Shown piece by piece: positions 27,102 through 34,925 of a DNA stretch of 64,000 nt. The stretch lies in assembly GCA_947643665.1 (NCBI GenBank), contig CANRWW010000008.1, forward strand, positions 1-64,000. The letters run 5' to 3'. The DNA is from an uncultured Porphyromonadaceae bacterium (GTDB lineage Bacteria > Bacteroidota > Bacteroidia > Bacteroidales > Muribaculaceae). The position numbers were made by a program, and so were the translations under genes. How positions within the stretch are numbered: position 1 is the first letter of the stretch; every line of letters starts with the position of its first letter. The notes beneath the pieces are model-generated. The model had not been told where the DNA came from. It ran no database searches and saw only the letters and a program-made list of their open reading frames with translations.

Positions 27102-27878
27102 GTGATTGAATCATTCGGAATAAAAGATATACTTGACATAGTAATAGTGGCGCTTATGCTCTACTATCTCTATAAAATCATGAAAGAGTCGGGCACAATA
27201 AACATCTTTTATGGTGTGCTCGCTTTCGTGCTGGTATGGGTGGTAGCAGCCGAAATACTTGAAATGAAGCTCATAGGCACCATTCTTGACAAAGTGATGA
27301 GCATCGGGCTGCTGATACTTGTGATCATATTCCAGGATCAGATAAAACGGTTCCTTGTGGAACTTGGGTCAAAAAAGAGGTGGAAATTCCTCACATCGCT
27401 CTTCCATCATAGAGGAAAGGAGAACACCGAAGACATACATGCACGCGTAATGCCCATAGTATATGCCTGCATGAACATGTCAAAAAGCAAGACAGGCGCA
27501 CTTATCGTGATCCAGCAAGATGTGCCACTTGAAAATTACGAAAAAAGCGGCGACATAATCAATGCCGAAATAAACTCGCGACTGATAGAAAATATCTTCT
27601 TCAAAAACTCCCCCCTGCACGACGGGGCGATGATAATAGACAACGGCCGCATAAAGGCTGCCGGATGCATACTCCCCGTAAGCCACGACACTGATGTGCC
27701 GCGTGCACTCGGACTGCGCCACCGTTCGGCACTCGGCATATCCCAGGCCACAGACGCTTTCGCGATAGTAGTCAGCGAGGAAACCGGCAACATATCGGTA
27801 GCGCACCACGGCCGGCTCTCTACCCGCCTTAGCTCCACCGAGCTTGAGAAACGCCTATCCCACCTGGCTATCATCTGA
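27102..27878 (+). CDS. cdaA: Diadenylate cyclase CdaA (membrane-bound, c-di-AMP synthase)
   Basis: A 258-residue protein with three N-terminal transmembrane segments (about residues 10-80) and a DAC/DisA_N domain. The key motifs SPLHDGAMII (DGA near residue 172) and LGLRHRSALGIS (RHR near residue 206) are intact. It makes c-di-AMP from two ATP molecules and controls potassium and cell-wall homeostasis. The start codon is GTG at 27102. It follows folP by 28 bases and ends 4.3 kb before any other c-di-AMP-related gene that I could recognise. The C-terminal tail is short. Confidence 0.92.
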   Translation: MIESFGIKDILDIVIVALMLYYLYKIMKESGTINIFYGVLAFVLVWVVAAEILEMKLIGTILDKVMSIGLLILVIIFQDQIKRFLVELGSKKRWKFLTSLFHHRGKENTEDIHARVMPIVYACMNMSKSKTGALIVIQQDVPLENYEKSGDIINAEINSRLIENIFFKNSPLHDGAMIIDNGRIKAAGCILPVSHDTDVPRALGLRHRSALGISQATDAFAIVVSEETGNISVAHHGRLSTRLSSTELEKRLSHLAII

Positions 27879-27919
27879 CTTTCAACTTACATGTATGTAC
27901 CTGTAAAAATAAAAGAGAG

Positions 27920-28128
27920 TGTCATAATGGTCCATCCGGGTCGTCGCCTGATGGATTCGGGTTCGGTCATTGACCAAAGTCAACTCCCGTCACCCTCACC
28001 CTCAGGCTCCTGCCATCTGGAACCATTCTTGGCTGAGCCAAGCGACCACAGGTCGATGACTGACAGCACCCTCGCCATCAGGACAGAAACAAGTCGGCGT
28101 GTCAAAATTCATGAATTTTGACACGCCG
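27920..28128. ncRNA. Possible structured RNA/intergenic element with terminal 34-bp palindrome
   Basis: The gap between cdaA and the thioredoxin gene holds repeated self-complementary segments: CTTGGC/GCCAAG with a TGA loop (28028-28042), CGACC/GGTCG with an ACA loop (28043-28055), CCTGATGG/CCATCAGG as a long-range pair (27947-27954 with 28075-28082), and AATGGT/ACCATT (27926-27931 with 28022-28027). A perfect palindrome of 34 bases (28095-28128) follows with a T-rich tail on the plus strand. No promoter box was seen. An 76-codon frame here (27891-28121) has no recognisable protein features. Whether it is an RNA gene, an attenuator or a decayed mobile element is open. Confidence 0.35.
28095..28128. 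terminator. Perfect 34-bp palindrome, probable bidirectional terminator
   Basis: The arms are 17 bases each (starting CGGCGTGTCAAAATTCA) and mirror exactly. A TCTTTTATTT tail follows on the plus side. It lies between the convergent cdaA and thioredoxin-like genes, so it may end both. Confidence 0.65.
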
Positions 28129-28209
28129 TCTTTTATTTGCTGCGGTAAAATCTATGCAAACAGAATGGCAAAATCTGTTTCGCACATGGAATATATTGCC
28201 GGAACCTGA

Positions 28210-28665
28210 TTATTTCAAGGAGGCTTCTACCGCTGCGGTGAAGTCTTGTTCTGGGATAAGGCCTACGGTTGTGGTATAACTGCCGTCGGGTTTGATGTAA
28301 GCTACCATAGGTATGTTCTGTACGCCGTACTGTGCAACAAGTTCGGGATGCACATCCACGTCAACACTATAAAAAACGGCCTTTGAGGCAAAGTTTTCCG
28401 CCACTTTATCAAAAATGGGGGCAAACTGGCGGCATGGACCGCACCAAGTGGCATTGAAGTCAATGACTACCAGTTTGTTCTCTTCAGGAGCAATGGCAGC
28501 ACCTTTTTCAAGCACAATCACAGCGTGGTCAGGTGCTTTCTGCCCAATTGCTTCAGTGGCAACCTCGGCGCCATTTTCGCTTTTCTGTCCTGAACCGCAA
28601 CTTGCCAACCCCAGGACACTTGCGGCAGCCACAAATGCCGCCGCTAAAATTCTATTGATTTTCAT
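28210..28665 (-). CDS. Thioredoxin-fold lipoprotein
   Basis: A 151-residue protein with a lipoprotein signal (lipobox GLASCGSG) and a thioredoxin domain whose active site reads FNATWCGPCRQFAP near residue 84. The cis-Pro is in VQNIPMVAYI. It should exchange thiol and disulfide bonds in the periplasm. The frame is open further upstream, but the ATG at 28665 gives a standard lipoprotein signal; the longer start would add about 16 residues. The gene is alone, behind mdh on the same strand; no promoter box was recognised in the 205-base gap. Confidence 0.85.
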   Translation of the reverse strand: MKINRILAAAFVAAASVLGLASCGSGQKSENGAEVATEAIGQKAPDHAVIVLEKGAAIAPEENKLVVIDFNATWCGPCRQFAPIFDKVAENFASKAVFYSVDVDVHPELVAQYGVQNIPMVAYIKPDGSYTTTVGLIPEQDFTAAVEASLK

Positions 28666-28791
28666 GTTTTGTAAATTAGTTTTCAGAAGAATCCGAAATG
28701 CCATAAAAATCAAGCTGTCTTATTTCTCGCTTACAAAAAACATTTGCTTGATCCGGCATGCTCCGGCTTCTTATTTCTCTATAATATACAA

Positions 28792-28837
28792 CAGCGGGAG
28801 GCAACGGCATGTTCTTTAACATCGCCACCTCCCGCTG
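28792..28837 (-). terminator. Hairpin behind mdh
   Basis: CAGCGGGAGG (28792-28801) pairs with CCTCCCGCTG (28828-28837), with ATGTT/AACAT pairing inside. It is 34 bases after the mdh stop on the minus strand; the T-run is weak. Confidence 0.6.
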
Positions 28838-28870
28838 AAATTCGATCATTCTATTTTCTGACGCTGCTTA

Positions 28871-29809
28871 TCAACCGAGGACAGCTTTAAGAGCCTCGTT
28901 GGTGTTGTGGACAGCTTCGGCGCTCTTCTTGAACGCAGCTTTTTCGGCTTCATTGAGGTCGAATTCAACGATTTTCTCTATACCGTTGCGGCCTATGATC
29001 GCAGGCACACCTATGCAAAGGTCGCTTTCGCCGTATTCGCCTTCAAGGAGTGCTGAACATGAGATGAGTTTCTTCTGGTCATGAAGCACAGCTGCTACCA
29101 TCTGTGCCGATGCGGCGCCGGGAGCATACCAAGCGGAAGTGCCTAGGAGCTTGGTAAGGGTAGCACCGCCTACCATTGTGTCAGCTGCAACTTTCTCAAG
29201 CTGTTCTGCTGGGAGATATTCCGATGCGGGCACACCGCGGTAAGCGGCGAAACGGGTCAACGGGATCATGGTAGTATCGCCATGTCCACCGATTACTATA
29301 CCTTCTACTTCGGTTGCGTTGGAGCCGAGAGCTATGCTGAGGAAATATTTGAAACGCGCGCTGTCAAGTGCACCACCCATGCCGATGATACGGTTTTTAG
29401 GCAGACCTGAAATCTTGTGGATGAGGTAGGTCATGGTATCCATTGGGTTTGCCACACAAATGATCACGGCATTGGGAGAATGTTTGAGCACATTCTCTGT
29501 AACAGACTTGACAATGCCTGCATTTACACCGATAAGCTCTTCACGGGTCATGCCAGGCTTGCGGGGAACACCTGAGGTGATTACCACCACGTCGGAATCG
29601 GCAGTCTTGGCATAGTCGTTGGTCACACCTGTAAGACGTGACTGGAGACCGAGGATATTGGCGGTCTGCATGATATCCATGGCCTTCCCTTCAGATACGC
29701 CCTCTTTGATGTCGATGAGCACAACTTCGTCAGCCACCTGAGTGGTAACCAAAACATTAGCGGTAGTGGCGCCTACATTGCCGGCGCCTACGACTGTTAC
29801 TTTTGACAT
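28871..29809 (-). CDS. mdh: Malate dehydrogenase
   Basis: A 312-residue LDH-type malate dehydrogenase that interconverts malate and oxaloacetate with NAD. The N-terminal VVGAGNVGATTANVL motif binds NAD, SARFKYFLS carries a substrate-binding Arg near residue 150, and IGGHGDTTMIPL carries the catalytic His near residue 175. The Asp partner is in GGALDSARF. The length and motifs are normal for the family (lactate/malate type). Its promoter region at 29907-29931 contains a 20-bp palindrome over the spacer, which suggests repressor control. Confidence 0.93.
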   Translation of the reverse strand: MSKVTVVGAGNVGATTANVLVTTQVADEVVLIDIKEGVSEGKAMDIMQTANILGLQSRLTGVTNDYAKTADSDVVVITSGVPRKPGMTREELIGVNAGIVKSVTENVLKHSPNAVIICVANPMDTMTYLIHKISGLPKNRIIGMGGALDSARFKYFLSIALGSNATEVEGIVIGGHGDTTMIPLTRFAAYRGVPASEYLPAEQLEKVAADTMVGGATLTKLLGTSAWYAPGAASAQMVAAVLHDQKKLISCSALLEGEYGESDLCIGVPAIIGRNGIEKIVEFDLNEAEKAAFKKSAEAVHNTNEALKAVLG

Positions 29810-29906
29810 AGGTTCAATGTTTTAAAAAACAGTTATGGTTGTTAGTTGTTGAATGCTTGTCATGCACAGCCATGCCCAAATACCGGGCAAAACTGTTTGA
29901 ACAATG

Positions 29907-29914
29907 CAAATATA
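29907..29914 (-). promoter_or_regulatory. -7 box of mdh
   Basis: Minus-strand TATATTTG; a palindrome of 20 bases (29912-29931) begins in it. No clear -33 at the usual distance. Leader about 90-95 nt. Confidence 0.55.
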
Positions 29915-29931
29915 CAGAAATATTTCTGTAT
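29912..29931. promoter_or_regulatory. 20-bp perfect palindrome over the mdh promoter, candidate operator
   Basis: ATACAGAAATATTTCTGTAT is its own reverse complement and overlaps the end of the -7 box, filling the -10 to -30 spacer of mdh. A repressor bound here would block polymerase. The binding protein is unknown. Confidence 0.5.
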
Positions 29932-29966
29932 TCTGCGTATTTAACCAAATTTTTAAAACATCATTT

Positions 29967-32327
29967 TTACCGTAGGAATGAGCGTGCTGTAAAATAGAGG
30001 CCGAAGGAGATGCCTACATTCCAGTTCGCACCTGGATAAGACAGGTAATTGGCATAAGCGCATACAGAAGCGAACGGAAGATTATATACCAGATCCAGCT
30101 CTGCTGCAAATTCAGGATTTGAGAACCACTTCCCGTACCGCACACCTGTAACCCCCTCCTGCTCTATCCTGCGGAAGGGCATGAATGCCGTAGCTGTAAG
30201 ACGCACCTGTGCCCTGTTGAACGGCTTCCAGATGGGAACCAGACCGGCTGCGGCGAATGAATTGGCATGGAAAGCCTTGTTAAACACATCTTCCATAGCC
30301 GGTGTAGGAGTATAGGATGGCGCATTGACCAATGAAGAATAATATGTGTTGAGCAGATGGCGGTTTGAAACAAGCACGTCCCAGACTACTCCAAGCGAGA
30401 ACGGGCGGCAAAGGCTAAAATAGCTCTCGCCTTTGAATTCCGCCTGGAACCAATGCATATTCTCATCATAGTCATGCCTTACCCCATTCTCCGCATGAGT
30501 ATGGTGATAGCGGCCAAGGGTCTGCATGACGCTTACGTCCAAGAACGTCCCGCTTGAAGGGTAGCTATTGTTATCCAGCGAATTATATTCAAACCGTCCC
30601 ACCGCCTGGCCAAGATTCATTTTAGTCTCTTCACGGCTTGATTCGGTAAAATCAGCCCGGTCATTGGAGTAGAATTTATTGCGCGACTGGCCTCCTCCGA
30701 CCCCAACAAGAGCTTTTGCCCTTCGCCCGACAGCCCAGGAATAATTCAACCTTCCGAAACCTTCATAATGGCTTATGAAAGCGGGCGAATTATCCTGATA
30801 GAACAATTTGTCGTTCTCATAATAACGCTGCCTGCTATACACCCCTTGTAACTCAAGAGCCGACGGCAACGTATTTGAAAGGTATAACCTGCCATCAAGC
30901 TGCGCTGCCATATAACTCTGTCCGATCCATCCCATCAGCCGGGTATCCCACGAACTGAACGACATGCTTGAATAATCCACCGAAGCGAAAATCATCGAAT
31001 TGATGGATGAGGTAAGAAAACCGCCTCCCCCTATAGTAAAATTATCCTTAAGGCTGGCATCAAGCTCAAGCGTAAACAGTCCGGTGGTGTCATTGTATAT
31101 GGCATGTGGCATAAGATTGCGTATTTTTCCGGGACTCAGCGCACGGTAATATGCAAGCCTTGCATGGTCTATGCCGAAGGTGTCGGTGCGGGCACTTTTA
31201 AAAAGGTGCTCAAGATAATCGTTCTGGGCGGGAGTACCACCCATGGCCTCCACTTTGTCAAAACGCAAATACGGGGATCCCGACTTGAAAACGGCACGGC
31301 GCAAACGGCGTGTTTCAGCAGGAATGCGAGCCGTGACACGGCTTTCTATAGAGTCCATGAACTCCATTCCGCGTTTATATCCAATGGCATATATCTCCTT
31401 TGCCTTTCCGAAGTCAAGCAGCGAGAAACGGCTTACGTCCACATGTATATGTATCCCTTCGTCTGCGGGAAGGTCATAATCGTTATTCTGGATTATCATG
31501 TTCTCAAGCTGTGAAACGATACCAGCAGAGGGGGTCGCCTCCTCGGAATGCACATCCACCCCTATCATGATGGACGGCGCGAAGTCCTCACGCATCACAT
31601 CTACAGGAAAATTATCGTATATACCACCGTCGTAAACGTCCACCCCGTTCATCTTTATGGGCATGAATACTGCCGGGAAACTCATGGAAGCGCGTACGGC
31701 ATCGGAAAGGCTTCCCGAGCGGCACACGATCTTATGTTTGTGCACGACATCGGATGTGACACATCTGAAAGGCACGAAAAGTTTGTCAAAATCTCCACCG
31801 CACTGTGCCGTATATGCAGCGAACAGATCCATGAAAGCGAAATTCATGGGAAGTGGAGATATAAGGCTTGCCGGTATCACATTTGTAGCCAAAGCCGAAT
31901 CCGCCGGATGCAGGTTTATATTAAGATGCCCGAAAGCCGGTGTCTGCGGTTGCCTGAGAAAATAATATGTAAGATTAGGGTCTATCTGTCCGGTAGACCA
32001 CATCGCGAATCCTGGGGAAAGGATAAGCTGCATCATCTCGTCGGGAGTATACCCCGCGGCATAAAGGCCTCCAACGATAGCTCCCATGGATGTCCCCGCA
32101 ACATAATCAATAGGTATGTTATGATCCTCAAGCGCCTGGATAACACCTATATGTGCGATCCCTTTAGCACCGCCCCCACTTAGCACAAGACCTACAGACT
32201 GGGTTGACGGCACAAAAACACCCGTGATAGTGTCTGATGAGGACGCACCACACACATGCGATACATAAAAAAATAACAATATGGCGGTTATGGTTCTCTG
32301 TATCTCTGATGATATCATCTTTCTCAT
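29967..32327 (-). CDS. Patatin-like phospholipase with C-terminal outer-membrane barrel (type Vd/PlpD-like)
   Basis: A 786-residue protein with a signal peptide (cleavage near HVCGAS). The patatin domain has LVLSGGGAKGIAHIG (oxyanion hole, near residue 52), the nucleophile elbow GTSMG with Ser80, and the catalytic Asp in YDGGIYDNFPVD. A POTRA-like linker (about residues 345-400) is followed by a BamA-like 16-strand barrel that ends in GLYFTARSFLR. The order patatin-POTRA-barrel is that of type Vd autotransporters such as PlpD and FplA, which display the lipase outside. The first in-frame ATG of the open frame is 16 codons upstream; the ATG at 32327 fits the signal peptide better. Confidence 0.85.
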   Translation of the reverse strand: MRKMISSEIQRTITAILLFFYVSHVCGASSSDTITGVFVPSTQSVGLVLSGGGAKGIAHIGVIQALEDHNIPIDYVAGTSMGAIVGGLYAAGYTPDEMMQLILSPGFAMWSTGQIDPNLTYYFLRQPQTPAFGHLNINLHPADSALATNVIPASLISPLPMNFAFMDLFAAYTAQCGGDFDKLFVPFRCVTSDVVHKHKIVCRSGSLSDAVRASMSFPAVFMPIKMNGVDVYDGGIYDNFPVDVMREDFAPSIMIGVDVHSEEATPSAGIVSQLENMIIQNNDYDLPADEGIHIHVDVSRFSLLDFGKAKEIYAIGYKRGMEFMDSIESRVTARIPAETRRLRRAVFKSGSPYLRFDKVEAMGGTPAQNDYLEHLFKSARTDTFGIDHARLAYYRALSPGKIRNLMPHAIYNDTTGLFTLELDASLKDNFTIGGGGFLTSSINSMIFASVDYSSMSFSSWDTRLMGWIGQSYMAAQLDGRLYLSNTLPSALELQGVYSRQRYYENDKLFYQDNSPAFISHYEGFGRLNYSWAVGRRAKALVGVGGGQSRNKFYSNDRADFTESSREETKMNLGQAVGRFEYNSLDNNSYPSSGTFLDVSVMQTLGRYHHTHAENGVRHDYDENMHWFQAEFKGESYFSLCRPFSLGVVWDVLVSNRHLLNTYYSSLVNAPSYTPTPAMEDVFNKAFHANSFAAAGLVPIWKPFNRAQVRLTATAFMPFRRIEQEGVTGVRYGKWFSNPEFAAELDLVYNLPFASVCAYANYLSYPGANWNVGISFGLYFTARSFLR

Positions 32328-32413
32328 AGAATAAACAGTTGTTATTGAAACAAACAGACAACTGCGTCTGTTCAAGCATGGTAAAAAGGTTTGCCTTTTT
32401 CAAAAAACTACTG

Positions 32414-32421
32414 CAAAAATA
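32414..32421 (-). promoter_or_regulatory. -7 box of the patatin-barrel gene
   Basis: Minus-strand TATTTTTG; no good -33. It is 87 bases before the start. Confidence 0.4.
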
Positions 32422-32443
32422 ATCATCAGAAAAATAAATTCGC

Positions 32444-32451
32444 TATATTTG
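32444..32451 (+). promoter_or_regulatory. -7 box of the DUF805 gene
   Basis: TATATTTG, 26 bases upstream of the ATG; -33 is not clear. The two divergent boxes lie 30 bases apart in a shared control region. Confidence 0.45.
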
Positions 32452-32476
32452 CACAACTAATTTTAACACCAACATT

Positions 32477-32899
32477 ATGGATACCTACAACCAACCACAA
32501 CAAACGCCCTACCGTTACATCGGATTCGGCGATGCCATCCAGATCTGCTTACGCAAATACGCCACTTTCAGCGGTCGTGCCGACCGTGCAGAGTACTGGT
32601 GGTGGATGCTTTTCAATTTCATCATAAGCGCAGTTTGCGGAATAATTTCCGGAACACTTTTGGTTATCTTCAAGGGATCGTTTATCGGAAGCCTCTTCAC
32701 TTTACTGAATTACGCCGTGGCGCTAGCGTTCGTTATCCCGAGTCTGGCAGTGGCATGGCGCCGCATGCACGATATCGGCAAAGGTGGCGGCTGGTATTTC
32801 ATCAACTTTATACCGTTGGTAGGAACAATCATATGGATCGTATGGTGCTGCCGTAAAGGGGAACCTGTTCCCAACCGTTTCGGCGCTCCTGAAGCCTGA
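32477..32899 (+). CDS. DUF805 inner-membrane protein
   Basis: A 140-residue protein with a polar N-terminus and about four membrane segments. The motif YATFSGRADRAEYWWWMLFNFI near residue 30 is the DUF805 signature, and the Trp/Arg-rich segment AVAWRRMHDIGKGGGWYFINFIP near residue 95 is also conserved. It is an inner-membrane protein with unknown role (homologous to YhaH/YhaI). It stands alone and is convergent with the acyl-CoA ligase gene, separated by a long hairpin. Confidence 0.9.
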   Translation: MDTYNQPQQTPYRYIGFGDAIQICLRKYATFSGRADRAEYWWWMLFNFIISAVCGIISGTLLVIFKGSFIGSLFTLLNYAVALAFVIPSLAVAWRRMHDIGKGGGWYFINFIPLVGTIIWIVWCCRKGEPVPNRFGAPEA

Positions 32900-32909
32900 T
32901 ATGACACAA

Positions 32910-32960
32910 ATAAACCAATCCGGCCGGTAAATGCAACATTTACCGGCCGGATTGGTTTAT
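32910..32960. terminator. 24-bp stem bidirectional terminator
   Basis: Arms of 24 bases (32910-32933 and 32937-32960) are perfectly complementary around a CAA loop, one of the longest stems in this window. It lies between convergent DUF805 and acyl-CoA ligase genes. Confidence 0.85.
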
Positions 32961-32977
32961 CGTAACAACAGCCAAAC

Positions 32978-34654
32978 TCACGAATAAAGGAAACGCTTGA
33001 TTGACTTTTTAGGCGTTTTTTCAAATTCGTGGGGTGTAAGCTGCACATGGTCCACTTTTTCATAAGGGGCCACAAGGGCATTAAGCTCTACACGGTTATG
33101 CTCCATGATTTCATGAAGCTGTGCGACTTCAACGCCATCGGCGTCCATACGCTCATAATCAGGGTATACAAGCGCTGTCAGACCTTTTCCACGCTCCACG
33201 ACAAGACTCTCAGACACATAAGGCATATTGTTTAGTTTAGCTTCTATTTCTTCCGGATAGATATTCTGCCCCGAAGCACTGAGTATCATGGTCTTATAAC
33301 GTCCCTTTATAAATAATGTGCCATCGGCGGATCGTGTGCCCATGTCCCCTGTATGAAGCCATCCGTCAGCATCAATGGTCTGCTCTGTTATATCAGGACT
33401 TTTATAATATCCCTTCATACGGTTCTGTCCACGCACACATATTTCTCCAGCGATATTCTCAGGATCATCGCTGACAATCTTGCTTTCCATATTGGGCAGA
33501 GTGCGTCCGCAGCTGGTAGGTACAAACTCACGCCACGGCGTATAACTTATCAGAGGGCCGCACTCGGTCATGCCATATCCTACGGTGAACGGGAATTTTA
33601 TCTTATGGAGAAATGCCTCAACCTCTCCATTAAGGGGAGCACCCCCGATAATCACCTCTTCAAATTCTCCACCGAACGCCTCCACCAACTTGTTGCGTAT
33701 CTTGGCATATATGGCACCGTCAATAAGCGGAAGGGCAAGCGCCCATCTTATGGCACGCCGTGTGATCATCGGCACAATCTGTTTGCGATATATCTTCTCA
33801 AGAATCAAAGGCACACAGATAACCAGGTTAGGACGCACCTGGGCCATTGCGGCAAGCAGAAGACGGGGAGTGGGAGTTTTTCCGAAAAGCGTCACGAACG
33901 TACCTACCGCAAGCGGCACAAGCATATCGAAAGCACATCCGTAGGCATGCGCCAGAGGCAGGAACGACAGCGCGCGCGAGCCTTCGTAATGGAGACGCGA
34001 CTGGACACCGAACATCACATTGCCGCAAACGTTGTCAAAAGTCAGCATCACACCTTTGGAGAACCCCGTGGTGCCGGATGTATAGTTTATAATAGCTGTA
34101 GCATCCTTGTCAACCTCCGGATATCTTACATCCTCCGGATTAAAACCGCTTTTATATACGGAACGGAAACGGCGTGTCAGATTCCGCACCACACGCTCTA
34201 CAGGAGCTTCACCGCCAGCGGTACGCTCTGCAAGCACATGACGCGTCTCAAGGGAAATAACAGATTTCAGACCTGGCATGCGGTCAAATTCATAAGTCTC
34301 CCATATTGACTGGCTGATAAACAACAACGACGCACCGCTATGGTTTATAATGTGCATTGCGTCATGCGGGTTGAAATCGGCAAGAATCGGCACTATCGTA
34401 GCCCCGTAGGTTATAGTCGCCATGAAACACATTACCCATGTGGGCGAATTTTTGCCAAGAAGCGCCACTTTATCCCCCTTTTTGATTCCGATTTGTTGGT
34501 AAAAGAGGTGTATACGGGCAATACGGCGAGCCATTTCGCCATAACTCAGAATTTCGTCGGAGCCATATTCAGTCAACGCAGGCAACGACCAGTTGTCACG
34601 GAAACTTTGCTGATAAACCTGAAGTATATCAGCCTGGTATGATTTATTTTCCAT
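32978..34654 (-). CDS. AMP-dependent long-chain acyl-CoA synthetase/ligase (copy 2)
   Basis: A 558-residue ANL-superfamily enzyme, paralogous to the protein at 2344-3993 with the same ending (PKKSIKRFLYS). The P-loop is INYTSGTTGFSKGVMLT near residue 195, the A5 motif is VGYGMTECGPLISYTPW near residue 360, and the hinge region lies in DGTLFIKGRYKTMILSASGQNIYPEEIE. It should make acyl-CoA from a fatty acid. The two copies may differ in chain length or in regulation; nothing in the motifs decides this. It has a clear promoter with a leader of about 100 nt. Confidence 0.9.
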   Translation of the reverse strand: MENKSYQADILQVYQQSFRDNWSLPALTEYGSDEILSYGEMARRIARIHLFYQQIGIKKGDKVALLGKNSPTWVMCFMATITYGATIVPILADFNPHDAMHIINHSGASLLFISQSIWETYEFDRMPGLKSVISLETRHVLAERTAGGEAPVERVVRNLTRRFRSVYKSGFNPEDVRYPEVDKDATAIINYTSGTTGFSKGVMLTFDNVCGNVMFGVQSRLHYEGSRALSFLPLAHAYGCAFDMLVPLAVGTFVTLFGKTPTPRLLLAAMAQVRPNLVICVPLILEKIYRKQIVPMITRRAIRWALALPLIDGAIYAKIRNKLVEAFGGEFEEVIIGGAPLNGEVEAFLHKIKFPFTVGYGMTECGPLISYTPWREFVPTSCGRTLPNMESKIVSDDPENIAGEICVRGQNRMKGYYKSPDITEQTIDADGWLHTGDMGTRSADGTLFIKGRYKTMILSASGQNIYPEEIEAKLNNMPYVSESLVVERGKGLTALVYPDYERMDADGVEVAQLHEIMEHNRVELNALVAPYEKVDHVQLTPHEFEKTPKKSIKRFLYS

Positions 34655-34769
34655 TACTCGTAAGATCTTTTCGCATCCTTTTCAAAAACTGCCCGCTTTA
34701 CGACAGCCCATGGTATTCAAACCACCGAAAAGGCCAATTGGTTATAAACAAACGCGAATTTTCCTGTGC

Positions 34770-34801
34770 CAAATTTACGACATATTTTCAATACAGCCAA
34801 A
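34770..34801 (-). promoter_or_regulatory. Promoter of the second acyl-CoA ligase gene
   Basis: Minus-strand TTTG (34798-34801) and TAAATTTG (34770-34777) with 20 nt between, a near-perfect Bacteroidetes promoter. Confidence 0.8.
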
Positions 34802-34818
34802 ACTGGCATAAATTACAA

Positions 34819-34850
34819 GTTGTGGAGATAATGGTTTTTGACTATTTTTG
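34819..34850 (+). promoter_or_regulatory. Promoter of the PorE-like gene
   Basis: GTTG (34819-34822) and TATTTTTG (34843-34850) with 20 nt between. Leader about 70 nt. Confidence 0.7.
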
Positions 34851-34925
34851 CAGCAGAAAGACCGCTAAAGGGAATTAGTTGTTTTCAAAGGCAATTAAGC
34901 ATGCCTCCCGGTCGTTATAATTATT

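Noticed and set aside
27891-28121. 76-codon open frame in the cdaA-thioredoxin gap
   Set aside because: It runs into the terminal palindrome, has unusual composition and no recognised features; the RNA explanation seems better.
31548-32183. 211-codon open frame opposite the patatin gene
   Set aside because: Shadow of the patatin gene; Cys/His-rich chance composition.
33353-34309. 318-codon open frame opposite the second acyl-CoA ligase gene
   Set aside because: Shadow of the ligase gene; no signal, motif or control elements.
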